Assembly: GCA_009841335.1 (NCBI GenBank)
Contig: VXLY01000120.1
Coordinates: 28,350-79,278 of the forward strand
Origin: Rhodothermaceae bacterium
GTDB taxonomy: Bacteria; Bacteroidota; Rhodothermia; Rhodothermales; Bin80
Direction: 5' to 3'
DNA: 50,929 bases
In this document: one piece after another, positions 27,145-36,364 of the stretch
Layout of the letters: each line of letters begins with the position of its first letter
Position numbering within the stretch: the stretch's first letter is position 1
The notes under the pieces: generated by a model
The model's input: only the letters and a program-made list of their open reading frames with translations
Told to the model about the DNA's origin: nothing
Database searches by the model: none
Program-made: the position numbers and the translations under genes

Positions 27145-29196
27145 CTACCGAAGCACAACAAGCTTCCGCCCTACGGTGCCAACATTCAGCTTTGCACGCA
27201 ACAAGTAGGTCCCCGGTGCCAATAGGTTCACCGGAAGCAGAACTTGTGAGTGGCCCCGGGGCACCATACTCTGGCCCAAGCTCACCTGACGACGACCTAA
27301 CATATCGTAGAACTCAAGCTGTAGCGGCCCAGTGCGTTCAAGTGTAACTGGTAGCCATGCCCGGTCATGGGAGGGGTTTGGATATACTGCGCCTATCCTT
27401 CCGTCCAACGGAAAAACCCGTGAGACCAATTGCGTTACGTACGCGCCACCCAGACCATAGAATGTCGCCGTACGGGAATCCTGCAGTCCATCAAAGCCTT
27501 CAAGTTCCCAATAGGGGGATACACCTAAATCTACATCCAAGTCATCCTCTGTGCCCAGTGTTTTGTCTGGACCCGCTCCCAGAAACCCCGCTGCCTCGGG
27601 ACTTGCATCCATGATCTGCCAAGGATAGTCAGCGTGTCCGGTGTGAAAACTAGCAATTAAATGTCCTGCTTCATGAGCAATAATATTACCCAGCGCCAAC
27701 CCAAGCAGGTCGGCCATCGATACACCCGGAGCACGCTGTACCGCAGAAAAAGAGGGCTCCCAGAGCGGATCTGTAATTCGATCCAGGAGCACAACAGCGG
27801 TTTCATTCAAAACAAAGTTGCCCACATCCACACTTTCGGCAATGCCGATCGTTTCTAGACCCAGTTCACTCCGGCTTCCGCCGACAATCACGCGACTTAC
27901 GTTAGGCGCACCCCAGGAATCCGGGTGATCTCTGCTGTTCTGGATATCCAAAAATACATCGGCCTCCAGCGCTTCCTGCACGTCATCTACCAGATTTTCC
28001 TTGAGTGTAGCCAGCGCGAGATCAATGATGTAGTCTTCGTCCTGAGCAATACCCTGATTCTCCAAAAATCTACTCAAAGGGGATAGCCGTGCATCCGCAC
28101 GACCTCCAAGAAAACTCGCGTCAAAATCAACGCCATCAAAATCCACAAATAGAACCTGCTTGGTGGATTTCTGCTCATACCCCGCACGACGGGCGGTCAA
28201 TGTTGCCGAATATCTGCCAGCTCCATGACCTACACGAAAAAAATATTTCCCCGTCTCAGAGATAACAAGTGCAAGGTTCGCATTTCCTCCCTTGAGCAGT
28301 GGGCTTGTGGCGGGCAACAGATCACTGCGGTCAAGGTCTGACGCCAAATGAACCATACCGTCAGCACCCGCAAATACCAGATGACGGGCTGAGTCTTCAA
28401 CTGCTGCACTCAGCACATCTCCCTCCTGCATATCCAAGCTATACCAGTCAAAGTCTTCTGCATCTACGCCAAGCGTTATGATGTACGGACCTTCACTACC
28501 CGCCTTTGGGCCTGAGGCGGGATCAAAAGGATCGTCTGGCCACCAGGAGTTAGTTCCCCGAACAACCGCGAAGTAAACCCCATCTACCGGAATGACAACA
28601 TCTAAATAGCTGTTTCTATCACCGTCTCCACCATTCTTGCTGGCATTCAGTCGCATACCCGTGCTATCATAAAGGGCTACCTTACTGTTGAGTCCTGGGA
28701 AAGCAGGAGAAGTATCGACTTCTATCGTAATTCGCTGTCCCGCAAGCAACGCACCCATTCGGTAGAAGTCAAAATCTCCGGTGCCTCCGCCTCGGCTGCC
28801 GTGAAGACCATCGCCAATGATGCCCCGCACCTGAACACGTGTCCCACTGGTTAGGTGCACATCACGAGCTAACTGGATCGCCCCATCATCAGCTACCTCC
28901 TCCTCCGTGCCTCCAAACAGAATTGGAGGCTCCGGCGACAGCATTCCAGAAATTTGAACCCCTGAACTCCCCAGCACGCCAAGTGGCTCAGCTGTGTCAG
29001 GGGTGTCGTTAGCTCCTCGCACCCCTGGCGGCTCATTTTCATTTATAGGTCGAGCGCCTGCCTTGCCGGTCACTGGCAAGACAGCTCCCGTACGTACATG
29101 CGAGTGCGTCAGACAGAAGACAGTCGTATCCTGCCCAAAAACAGGAGAGCTGAGGACGCCCAACAGGACGATCACTGCTATCGAACGAGTTCCCAT
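27145..29196 (-). CDS. Secreted metzincin-like metalloprotease with PPC domain and type IX sorting domain
   Basis: A 683-residue protein with an N-terminal signal peptide (cleaved near VFGQ). A pre-peptidase C-terminal (PPC)-like beta domain lies at about 105-245. The catalytic region carries HEAGHLIASFH (His508, Glu509, His512, His518), which fits HExxHxxxxxH; a downstream WQIMDA segment can serve as the Met-turn. The usual Gly three residues after the second His is Ala. The last 80 residues, with YPNPSHD, FYDMLGRR and a closing GRKLVVL, form a Por/T9SS sorting domain, so the protein should cross the outer membrane and be surface-attached or released. Its start overlaps the stop of the upstream cytochrome gene by 19 bases. 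Substrate unknown. Confidence 0.85.
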   Translation of the reverse strand: MGTRSIAVIVLLGVLSSPVFGQDTTVFCLTHSHVRTGAVLPVTGKAGARPINENEPPGVRGANDTPDTAEPLGVLGSSGVQISGMLSPEPPILFGGTEEEVADDGAIQLARDVHLTSGTRVQVRGIIGDGLHGSRGGGTGDFDFYRMGALLAGQRITIEVDTSPAFPGLNSKVALYDSTGMRLNASKNGGDGDRNSYLDVVIPVDGVYFAVVRGTNSWWPDDPFDPASGPKAGSEGPYIITLGVDAEDFDWYSLDMQEGDVLSAAVEDSARHLVFAGADGMVHLASDLDRSDLLPATSPLLKGGNANLALVISETGKYFFRVGHGAGRYSATLTARRAGYEQKSTKQVLFVDFDGVDFDASFLGGRADARLSPLSRFLENQGIAQDEDYIIDLALATLKENLVDDVQEALEADVFLDIQNSRDHPDSWGAPNVSRVIVGGSRSELGLETIGIAESVDVGNFVLNETAVVLLDRITDPLWEPSFSAVQRAPGVSMADLLGLALGNIIAHEAGHLIASFHTGHADYPWQIMDASPEAAGFLGAGPDKTLGTEDDLDVDLGVSPYWELEGFDGLQDSRTATFYGLGGAYVTQLVSRVFPLDGRIGAVYPNPSHDRAWLPVTLERTGPLQLEFYDMLGRRQVSLGQSMVPRGHSQVLLPVNLLAPGTYLLRAKLNVGTVGRKLVVLR

Positions 29197-31058
29197 AGAC
29201 GCCTGAATTGTGGGTTAGCCCCGTCAAGCTGGATGAGCCGCTGCGCATAAATGCGTGCATCTTCCAGACGATTCGTATTGTAGTAGAGCGAGGCTAGGTT
29301 TGCTATGGCCATGACTATATCCGGATCCAGTGCAATCGCCGCCTTGAAGTCCTCCTCAGCCCTCTCAAATTCTCTGTTCAGCACATGCGCGTAGCCACGA
29401 TTATTGTAGACTTCCGCCTGCTTTGGATTACGTTCTAATGCTTCATCAAAGATGGCGAGTGCAGCGGACAACTGCCCGGCATTGCTATAAGCGACACCAA
29501 GCCGAACCATAAAACGCAAATGCTCTGGCGCAAGCTGCAGTGCCTGCTCCAGATATGTAATCGCCGATTCCGGCATTTCCTGCGTCAAATGAGCCTCTCC
29601 GATACGATAAGCTGTCCAAGCATCAGATATGCTCTCGTCCATATTGCGTGCAATTCGCAACACGCTGGTCGCCTCACCCTTCAAGAAGTGCATTCTGATC
29701 AGTTGAACATCTACATTCTCTCCAGCACGATCTGCACGCCGCAGATATACTGCAGCAGAATCCAGGAAGCCCGGGGCATTGGTTATCGTTTCGTAGTAGG
29801 TCAGGAATCCCGCGGCAATTTCGGCATCACTTGGGGATTCATCTATCAGGCTTGCCATACGCACAAAGTCTGCCTGAGCTTCTGAGCTCACAACTTCCAA
29901 TACGTCAGAGCCAGGAGACCGAATAAAGTGATCCGTAATCGTGATATGTGGAATATCCTGTGAGCCAGACACGGGCATATGGCAACTTGTACAGTCCACT
30001 CCTGCAGCGGCCTCTGGTGTTGGACAGACCAACCTACTTTCGCTTTCCGTATGACAAGACTGACATACATCCCGGTAATGATCCTCTGCCATAGCCTCAA
30101 TCGGGACATGCGGGTCATGACAAGTACTACAGGTCATGGCTTCCGAAGCCTGAAAACACGCACTCTGGCTTAACCGATCAGGATGAGAGGCCATAACGAA
30201 CTGGCGTAAACTGTCTGCGTAGCGCGGCCAGAAAATATTCTCAATGTTGGAGAGCGGCATCCCCGGCCTAAAGTCTGCAAATGTGTGGCCAGGTTTGTTA
30301 ACCGAAGCCCCTTGAAGATGGCATCCCTGACAAATGTCAAACTGTTGCTCAACAGACAGCCTGGCCGGGTTCACAATGGTATAGTCTGCCTCGAGGCTGG
30401 TGTTGACAACATTACCACTGCTCACCGATTCGATGTGCAGGGAACCGGGTCCATGACAACGCTCACAGTCAATTCCGTGCGGAACGGAAACATACCTGTT
30501 CTCCGAACCCTCCACATACGCTGGCATGGCATTGTGGCAAGCCATACACTTGAGCGGAATCGGTCGGTCAAATCGGTTATTATTTGGCCCTTTAAAACCT
30601 GGCGGAAGATCCCATTTACCTTCCTGTACATACCACGTCAAGGGCATCTGGTATAGATAGCCGTTCACATCCATGATATGTGAATTCGTATGATGACCAC
30701 TACCTACGATATAGTCTATTTGCTCCACCCGCTTGTGCACCGTATCCTGTCCGCTCAGCCTGAATTCTACTACATATAGTTCTTCTCCCTTCCGCAGGGC
30801 CTCGTAATAGAGATCATTGAAATCATCGTAAACGGGTGTAGGATTGTCAAAATCAGCCTTGCTGTTAATCGGTCGGGCAAGCTCCCACGACCGTCCCATT
30901 TGCGATTGTGTAAATGTGGCAGCTTTATCCGGGTGACAGGCCGCACAAGCATCTATGCCGACATAGTCAGCATTCAGGTTCTGAAACGGACTCGCCGGCT
31001 GCCGCTCGCAGGCTACAAAAACGAGCACAGGAACCAAGGCGATTATTGCATGCTTCAT
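29178..31058 (-). CDS. Seven-haem c-type cytochrome lipoprotein with TPR repeats (second of pair)
   Basis: A 626-residue protein. The N terminus is a lipoprotein signal ending FVAC. Seven CXXCH haem sites appear in order: CAACH, CMACH, CERCH, CQGCH, CSTCH, CQSCH and CTSCH, all before about residue 360. The arrangement recalls cytochrome c554-like multihaem proteins. The rest is at least three TPR units, including AEVYNNRGYAHVLNREFERA. It aligns along its length with the upstream protein, for example in xxNPARLS and CERCHGPGS, so the two are tandem paralogues. Translation is coupled: ATGA overlap with the upstream gene. Expected role is periplasmic or outer-membrane electron transfer; the redox partner is unknown. 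Confidence 0.92.
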   Translation of the reverse strand: MKHAIIALVPVLVFVACERQPASPFQNLNADYVGIDACAACHPDKAATFTQSQMGRSWELARPINSKADFDNPTPVYDDFNDLYYEALRKGEELYVVEFRLSGQDTVHKRVEQIDYIVGSGHHTNSHIMDVNGYLYQMPLTWYVQEGKWDLPPGFKGPNNNRFDRPIPLKCMACHNAMPAYVEGSENRYVSVPHGIDCERCHGPGSLHIESVSSGNVVNTSLEADYTIVNPARLSVEQQFDICQGCHLQGASVNKPGHTFADFRPGMPLSNIENIFWPRYADSLRQFVMASHPDRLSQSACFQASEAMTCSTCHDPHVPIEAMAEDHYRDVCQSCHTESESRLVCPTPEAAAGVDCTSCHMPVSGSQDIPHITITDHFIRSPGSDVLEVVSSEAQADFVRMASLIDESPSDAEIAAGFLTYYETITNAPGFLDSAAVYLRRADRAGENVDVQLIRMHFLKGEATSVLRIARNMDESISDAWTAYRIGEAHLTQEMPESAITYLEQALQLAPEHLRFMVRLGVAYSNAGQLSAALAIFDEALERNPKQAEVYNNRGYAHVLNREFERAEEDFKAAIALDPDIVMAIANLASLYYNTNRLEDARIYAQRLIQLDGANPQFRRLWELVR

Positions 31059-33136
31059 GTTCCGAACGCGTCCAGTATAGCCTGCGCCATTTGGTTATTG
31101 GGGTCCAGTACCGCTATCCGTTCAGCTGCCCGCACAGCGTCTACCCCTCTGTCCATACGGGCATAAGAAAGCGCAAGGTTCTCCCATGCCCCAATATATT
31201 CCGGCTCAATGGCAACTGCACGCAGCAAATAAGTTATTGCCTCCTCAAAATCCCCAGTATTGAAGTACCAGCTGCCAAGATTGCTGAGTGCGATTGGATT
31301 CTCTGGTGCAGACACAACCGCCTGCCTAAAACGCTCACCCGCCTCTTGAATGCGATTCTCTGTCAGGAGAAAAAGTCCGAGATTGCCAAGGGCATCAGCA
31401 TGGTCTGGGTCCAAAACCAATGTCTGCTCTAGGACTGCTTCAGCCTCTGCAAACTCACCATTCTGCAAGAGTGCCGTACCCAGGTTATAGTGCGCATGCG
31501 CCAGCCAAGGCTTTTCGCTGACAGCACGCCGATATTGCGCGATCGCACCCGCGAGATCCCCCTCCAATTCCAGATAGCGCCCGTAATTGATTCTGATGTC
31601 AGCAAGCGCTGGTTGAATATCTAGCGCCCGTTCATATAATCCTCTTATCTGATCCTGTTTCTCGTTTGCACTCTCATAGGCTTGGGCTAGGGCATTTAAG
31701 CGTTCTGGAATGTTGGGCCGAACAGCCACTGCGGCTTCCAAAGGCGCAATTGCTTCCTCCGAGCGCCCCAAACGCCAAAGTGAGACTCCCATCAAAAATC
31801 TGGCCTCCCCAGTAGTATCTGAAGGCCCTAGCGAACGCACCAGACCAATGCCGGTCTCCATAGCGCTAACGTCGCTCGTTTGTGTCGCGTGTACCAGTGT
31901 CGCGATGGCTTCCATTTTTCCACTCTCCGTACGGTCACGGTCATAATAAGCAGTAAGTAACGGGGACTGATGCGCCGCCAGCGGAGCTTCATCCTCAACA
32001 ATACGAATCCAGTGATCAGTGAATGTAGCATGAGGTGTTCCATCGGCAACCTCCTTCGGCATGTGACACCCCGCGCAATCCGTCCTTAGTTCATGCTCAG
32101 GGACGGCCTCGTGACAGGAAATGCAAGTGTTGTTGAAATATTCCGGTCCCTTGTCTCGAAAAGCCTCGTGCGGATTATGACATGTTGTACAGGTCATTTG
32201 CGGGGTGCTGGCCAGGTAGCAGGCACTCTGAGCAAGCCGCTCGGCGTGCGAAATCACATCCAGTCGGTCGACTGAGTCACGTGCGGAGAATAGCGCAAGA
32301 TGATCCTGCAATCTCTCTGATGGCCGAAAATCAAACGGCTCCCGACCATCCCGAAGTACCGAAATGCTCGTATGTAAATGACATTGCTGGCAGACATCCA
32401 TCTGAAGATCATGGGTCAGCCTGGCCGGATTGACAATTGAGTAATCGGGATCATCGGTGGGGCCGCCTCCGGCAAGACGCAAATCAACATGTGCACTTCC
32501 CGGTCCATGACAACGCTCACAACTAATACCATTGGGCACCTCATGATACTTGCCCTCAACCCATTCGACAGTGCTGGGATAGCTGTTGTGACAAGCCATA
32601 CAGCGATCAGGGATCAGACGTCCGAAGCGTTTGTTAGCAATGCTGTAACCCGGACTCAAATCCCACTGAGCTGTCTGGCTATACCATGTGAGCGGAAGTT
32701 CATACAATCGTTCATTGGATTCAGACACATAGGTACGCGCCGCATTGCCACTGCCGATAACAAAATTCATACGTCGTTTCAGGCTGTGAACCCGCTCTCC
32801 CTGGTCGTTAAGCCGGTACTCTTCCTGCCAATAAGCTCCATCTTCTTCCAGAACCCTGTACCAGAACCCACTCTCCTCATGCCATATGGGATCTGCATTG
32901 AAATCTTCCACAACATTGTCACTGGTCAGTGGATAGAACGATCGTGCCATGCCATGATCCTGAAAGCCGGTCCATTCGGACTCATGACAATCAAAACAAA
33001 CAACATCTCCCACATATTCACTGTCAAGCCCCGTGAATACCGGAGATTCCGATTCATTTTGGCTCGAGCATGCCGCAATCAGCAGCAGGCTGCATACCCA
33101 TGGCAGGGCTGTGTACATTAACTTTACTGGATTCAT
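31055..33136 (-). CDS. Seven-haem c-type cytochrome lipoprotein with TPR repeats (first of pair)
   Basis: A 693-residue protein. The lipobox is LIAAC with Cys23. Seven CXXCH motifs follow: CFDCH (47-51), CMACH, CERCH, CQQCH, CTTCH, CISCH and CAGCH. Distant His residues could serve as axial ligands. From about residue 400 to the end there are six or more TPRs, for example AHAHYNLGTALLQNGEFAEA. I start at ATG 33136, where the signal peptide begins; the frame from 33172 opens with TTG. It is first of the leftward three-gene unit and lies 41 bases from the divergent ggt start. Covalent haem attachment would need the Ccm system. Confidence 0.92.
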   Translation of the reverse strand: MNPVKLMYTALPWVCSLLLIAACSSQNESESPVFTGLDSEYVGDVVCFDCHESEWTGFQDHGMARSFYPLTSDNVVEDFNADPIWHEESGFWYRVLEEDGAYWQEEYRLNDQGERVHSLKRRMNFVIGSGNAARTYVSESNERLYELPLTWYSQTAQWDLSPGYSIANKRFGRLIPDRCMACHNSYPSTVEWVEGKYHEVPNGISCERCHGPGSAHVDLRLAGGGPTDDPDYSIVNPARLTHDLQMDVCQQCHLHTSISVLRDGREPFDFRPSERLQDHLALFSARDSVDRLDVISHAERLAQSACYLASTPQMTCTTCHNPHEAFRDKGPEYFNNTCISCHEAVPEHELRTDCAGCHMPKEVADGTPHATFTDHWIRIVEDEAPLAAHQSPLLTAYYDRDRTESGKMEAIATLVHATQTSDVSAMETGIGLVRSLGPSDTTGEARFLMGVSLWRLGRSEEAIAPLEAAVAVRPNIPERLNALAQAYESANEKQDQIRGLYERALDIQPALADIRINYGRYLELEGDLAGAIAQYRRAVSEKPWLAHAHYNLGTALLQNGEFAEAEAVLEQTLVLDPDHADALGNLGLFLLTENRIQEAGERFRQAVVSAPENPIALSNLGSWYFNTGDFEEAITYLLRAVAIEPEYIGAWENLALSYARMDRGVDAVRAAERIAVLDPNNQMAQAILDAFGT

Positions 33137-33177
33137 CACACTAATCCATTCTGCCCTATAACTTAACCTCAACGAAC

Positions 33178-34881
33178 ATGGTGCGTTATTGTGCTGCGGT
33201 ATTTACCGCGTTAATTCTGTTTGCGGGCTCGGTATCAGGCCAAGCCGGGCGTATTCCGGTTGCGGCTGACAGCGGTATGGTCGTTTCCAGTCACTATCTG
33301 GCTTCACAAGTGGGGATGGAGGTGCTCCGTGATGGGGGCAATTCCGTGGATGCTGCCATAGCAACTGCTTTTGCACTAGCCGTAACATTACCATCGGCGG
33401 GTAACATTGGTGGAGGAGGTTTTCTGGTGTACCACGGTGCAGACGGTCATGTAACCAGTTTCAATTTCAGGGAGAAAGCCCCATTGGCAGCTACCGCTAC
33501 CATGTTTCTGGGGCCTGACGGTAAAATTAAAGATAATTCCAACCATGAAGGTCCGCTTTCGGTCGGTGTGCCCGGAACGGTTGCAGGCCTGTGGCTTGCC
33601 CATCAGCGACTGGGCAGTGCTGACTGGAGCACCCTTGTAGAGCCGGCAATTCAGTTGGCAGCAGAAGGTTTCCCCTCCACGCGTGCGATGCAGGGCTTCC
33701 TGGGACATCTGGCGCAGACATCTGCCCCTTTGTACTCGGCTACTCGCCATGCCTTCCTCAAGAACGGAACTGACGTTTTTGAGCCTGGAGAAATCTGGCA
33801 ACAGCCGGACTTGGCAGCCTCCCTAGAACGTATTCGGGATCATGGACACGATGGCTTCTATGACGGCGAGACCGCACGGCTTTTAAGCGAATTCATGGCC
33901 AGACACAACGGGCTTATCACCATGGAGGACCTAGCATTATACGAGGCGGAGGAGCAGGCACCCATCCACGGCACCTTTGGTGAGTATGACATTTATTCCA
34001 TGAGCCCGCCCAGCAGTGGAGGGGTGGCACTGGTCACCATGCTTAACATTTTGGAACCCTATGATCTATCAGCGCTGGGACATAATTCTGCACAGTACCT
34101 GCATCTGGTGACCGAGGCGATGCGGCGTGCATTCGCTGACCGTGCGGAGCACCTGGGAGACCCAAATTTCAACCCGGATATGCCGATTGAACGCCTCATC
34201 AGCAAAGCCCATGCAGATAAGCTAAGGGAGTCCATCAATGACACACAAGCCTCCAAAAGCGACCCTGTACAGCTAAGCCAACTATATCTTCCGGCTGAAA
34301 GTGAAGAGACCACCCACCTGTCCGTCGTTGATGCTGCGGGGAATGCGGTTTCGCTTACGTACACACTTGAACACAGCTATGGATCTCAGATCGTAGCCGA
34401 TGGAACGGGCTTTCTGCTCAACAATGAAATGGGGGATTTTAACCCGATCCCAGGCCACACAGATACAAACGGATACATTGGCACGCCACCCAACCTCGCT
34501 GCTCCTCAAAAGCGGATGCTGAGCAGTATGACCCCAACCATCGTAGCTCGGGATGGTAAACCATTTCTGATCGTGGGAACCCCTGGGGGACGGACAATCA
34601 TCAATACAGTACTCCAGATTATCCTGAACGTCCTGAGCTTTGACATGAACATTGCGCAGGCAGTAGAATCTCCACGGATTCACCATCAATGGCTCCCGGA
34701 TATCACCAGCTTCGAATTATTAGGGATTTCGCCGGATACGAAACGCCTTTACGAAGCCAAGGGGCATACTGTACGTTATCGAGGCTCTCAGGGGCGTGCA
34801 CATTGCATAATGATTAGAGACGATACATTCTACGGTGCTGCGGATTCACGCAGTTACGACGGGCGAGCCATCGGCTTCTGA
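33178..34881 (+). CDS. ggt: Gamma-glutamyltransferase
   Basis: A 567-residue periplasmic or secreted Ntn-hydrolase that cleaves gamma-glutamyl bonds, for example in glutathione. The signal peptide ends near VSGQ. The proenzyme cuts itself before the nucleophile Thr378 in ETTHLSVVD, giving a large and a small subunit. The substrate-binding Arg region (FREKAP), PSSGG and PGGRTIINTVLQ match the family. ATG 33178 is the only close start. The amino acid permease gene follows after five bases, which suggests coupled peptide breakdown and uptake. Confidence 0.95.
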   Translation: MVRYCAAVFTALILFAGSVSGQAGRIPVAADSGMVVSSHYLASQVGMEVLRDGGNSVDAAIATAFALAVTLPSAGNIGGGGFLVYHGADGHVTSFNFREKAPLAATATMFLGPDGKIKDNSNHEGPLSVGVPGTVAGLWLAHQRLGSADWSTLVEPAIQLAAEGFPSTRAMQGFLGHLAQTSAPLYSATRHAFLKNGTDVFEPGEIWQQPDLAASLERIRDHGHDGFYDGETARLLSEFMARHNGLITMEDLALYEAEEQAPIHGTFGEYDIYSMSPPSSGGVALVTMLNILEPYDLSALGHNSAQYLHLVTEAMRRAFADRAEHLGDPNFNPDMPIERLISKAHADKLRESINDTQASKSDPVQLSQLYLPAESEETTHLSVVDAAGNAVSLTYTLEHSYGSQIVADGTGFLLNNEMGDFNPIPGHTDTNGYIGTPPNLAAPQKRMLSSMTPTIVARDGKPFLIVGTPGGRTIINTVLQIILNVLSFDMNIAQAVESPRIHHQWLPDITSFELLGISPDTKRLYEAKGHTVRYRGSQGRAHCIMIRDDTFYGAADSRSYDGRAIGF

Positions 34882-34886
34882 CGAAC

Positions 34887-36230
34887 ATGTCCCAACCTCC
34901 AAAACTCAGGCGAGTCCTGACCACGGTTGACACCGCAGCCGTACTCATCGGCATTACGATCGGGGCTGGTATCTTTGCTGTTCCGCAGCAAATTGCGCTG
35001 AACATGAGCTCGTTCAGCCAGATTATTTGGCTCTGGGTGGGTTGCGGCGCCCTTGCATTCGTTGGGCACCTCATCTATGCAGAGCTTGGCACACGCCTGC
35101 CTGCTACTGGTGGAGAGTATGTGTATATCAATAAAGCCTTTGGGCCACTGGCTGGATTCATTTTTGGATGGGCACAGATTTTTATTATCCGCTCCAGTCC
35201 ACTGGCAGGCCTGTCATTGGTCACAGTTGCTTACTTCGAATTCTTCGTAGAACTGCTCCCCTGGCAGGAGACTGTCCTGGCACTGTGTATTATTGCTGCC
35301 CTTGGCTACCTGAACTATACAGGGATCCAATACGCCAAGATCTACCAGAATTTTTCGACCGTGGCCAAGGTCGGTGGGCTGCTGCTTCTGGTTATCATTG
35401 GCCTTATAGCGCTCCCTGGCAGTGAAAATAAACTTGGAGAGACCGCTGCAAGCCAAAGTCAACTCGGGTTCACCGGAAGTTTAGCTGATACCATTCTTCT
35501 GATCCTGTTTGCTATGGTCGGCTGGGAACGAACCGGGTACGCCGCAGGCGAAATGAAAAACCCGAACCGCTCCCTTCCACGCGCATTATTCATGGGATTT
35601 GTTGTCGTGTTCGTTATTTACCTGGCCATAAACTTTGTATACCACGGCATTCTAGGATTAGAAGCCATACGTGAAACGAATCGTGTGGGTGCAGATCTAG
35701 CAACCGTACTTATGGGGCCTGTCGGCGCAGGGGCCATTGCGATCCTGATAATGATTTCAGCAACGGGAAGCGTAAACGGGACGATTATTGCCGCACCGCG
35801 GGTTTACTATGCAATGGCAAAAGACGGGCTCTTTTTCCGCTGGCTCAACTATGTGCACCCAACTTATCGCACGCCATCACGGGCTGTCCTGCTTCAATGC
35901 GGTTGGGGAGCCGTCATTTTGTTGGTCCGTGGCTCGTTTGAGTCTATTGCTACCGGTATGGTGTTCGTCATCCTGATCTTTTACGCAGTCACCACCGCAG
36001 CACTGTTTGTTTTGAGATACCGCAAGGTCGGCGAGGATAATGCGGTGTTTAAGGTGCCCGGCTATCCTGTACTTCCCGTACTTTACTTTGTCTTGCTCGT
36101 GGTTTTAATTTTGGGCCGCGGCATACTGGATTGGCAGCAATCTCTGATTGACCTGTCCTTTGTGCTTTCCGGCCTGCCGGCCGCCGCGTATTTCTTTTGG
36201 AGACGGCGCGTGAATGCTGAAGCATCTTAG
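34887..36230 (+). CDS. APC-family amino acid permease
   Basis: A 447-residue inner-membrane transporter with about twelve hydrophobic segments. IGITIGAGIFAVPQQIA is the unwound TM1 substrate motif, and YAELGTRLPATGGEYVYINKAFG in two parts (positions 62-84) is the TM2-3 signature of the LAT/APC group. Substrate cannot be named; the pairing with ggt suggests glutamate, cysteinylglycine-derived amino acids or similar. Start ATG 34887 lies five bases after the ggt stop. The C terminus is short and basic. Confidence 0.9.
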   Translation: MSQPPKLRRVLTTVDTAAVLIGITIGAGIFAVPQQIALNMSSFSQIIWLWVGCGALAFVGHLIYAELGTRLPATGGEYVYINKAFGPLAGFIFGWAQIFIIRSSPLAGLSLVTVAYFEFFVELLPWQETVLALCIIAALGYLNYTGIQYAKIYQNFSTVAKVGGLLLLVIIGLIALPGSENKLGETAASQSQLGFTGSLADTILLILFAMVGWERTGYAAGEMKNPNRSLPRALFMGFVVVFVIYLAINFVYHGILGLEAIRETNRVGADLATVLMGPVGAGAIAILIMISATGSVNGTIIAAPRVYYAMAKDGLFFRWLNYVHPTYRTPSRAVLLQCGWGAVILLVRGSFESIATGMVFVILIFYAVTTAALFVLRYRKVGEDNAVFKVPGYPVLPVLYFVLLVVLILGRGILDWQQSLIDLSFVLSGLPAAAYFFWRRRVNAEAS

Positions 36231-36240
36231 CCCATCAAAA

Positions 36241-36305
36241 ACCTCAGCTCGCCAGGCATGCCCAATATTGGCCTACTTGCCTTCGGTTCAAGTCGAGCTG
36301 GAGGT
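36241..36305. promoter_or_regulatory. Long inverted repeat upstream of the dTDP-glucose dehydratase gene
   Basis: ACCTCAGCTCG at 36241-36251 pairs with CGAGCTGGAGGT at 36294-36305 with one bulged base. The 42-base loop contains GC-rich self-complementary pieces. It begins 10 bases after the permease stop, so it could be a terminator for ggt-permease, without a T tract, or a structured leader for the next gene. Confidence 0.4.
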
Positions 36306-36364
36306 GATCAATGCCTTGAATTAGGCGTTACCGGTAGTCTTGTTACCAAAGTGAGTACACCATT

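Noticed and set aside
32489..33121. 210-codon plus-strand frame
   Set aside because: It is antisense to the haem-binding part of the first cytochrome gene; the CXXCH reading is clearly the coding strand.
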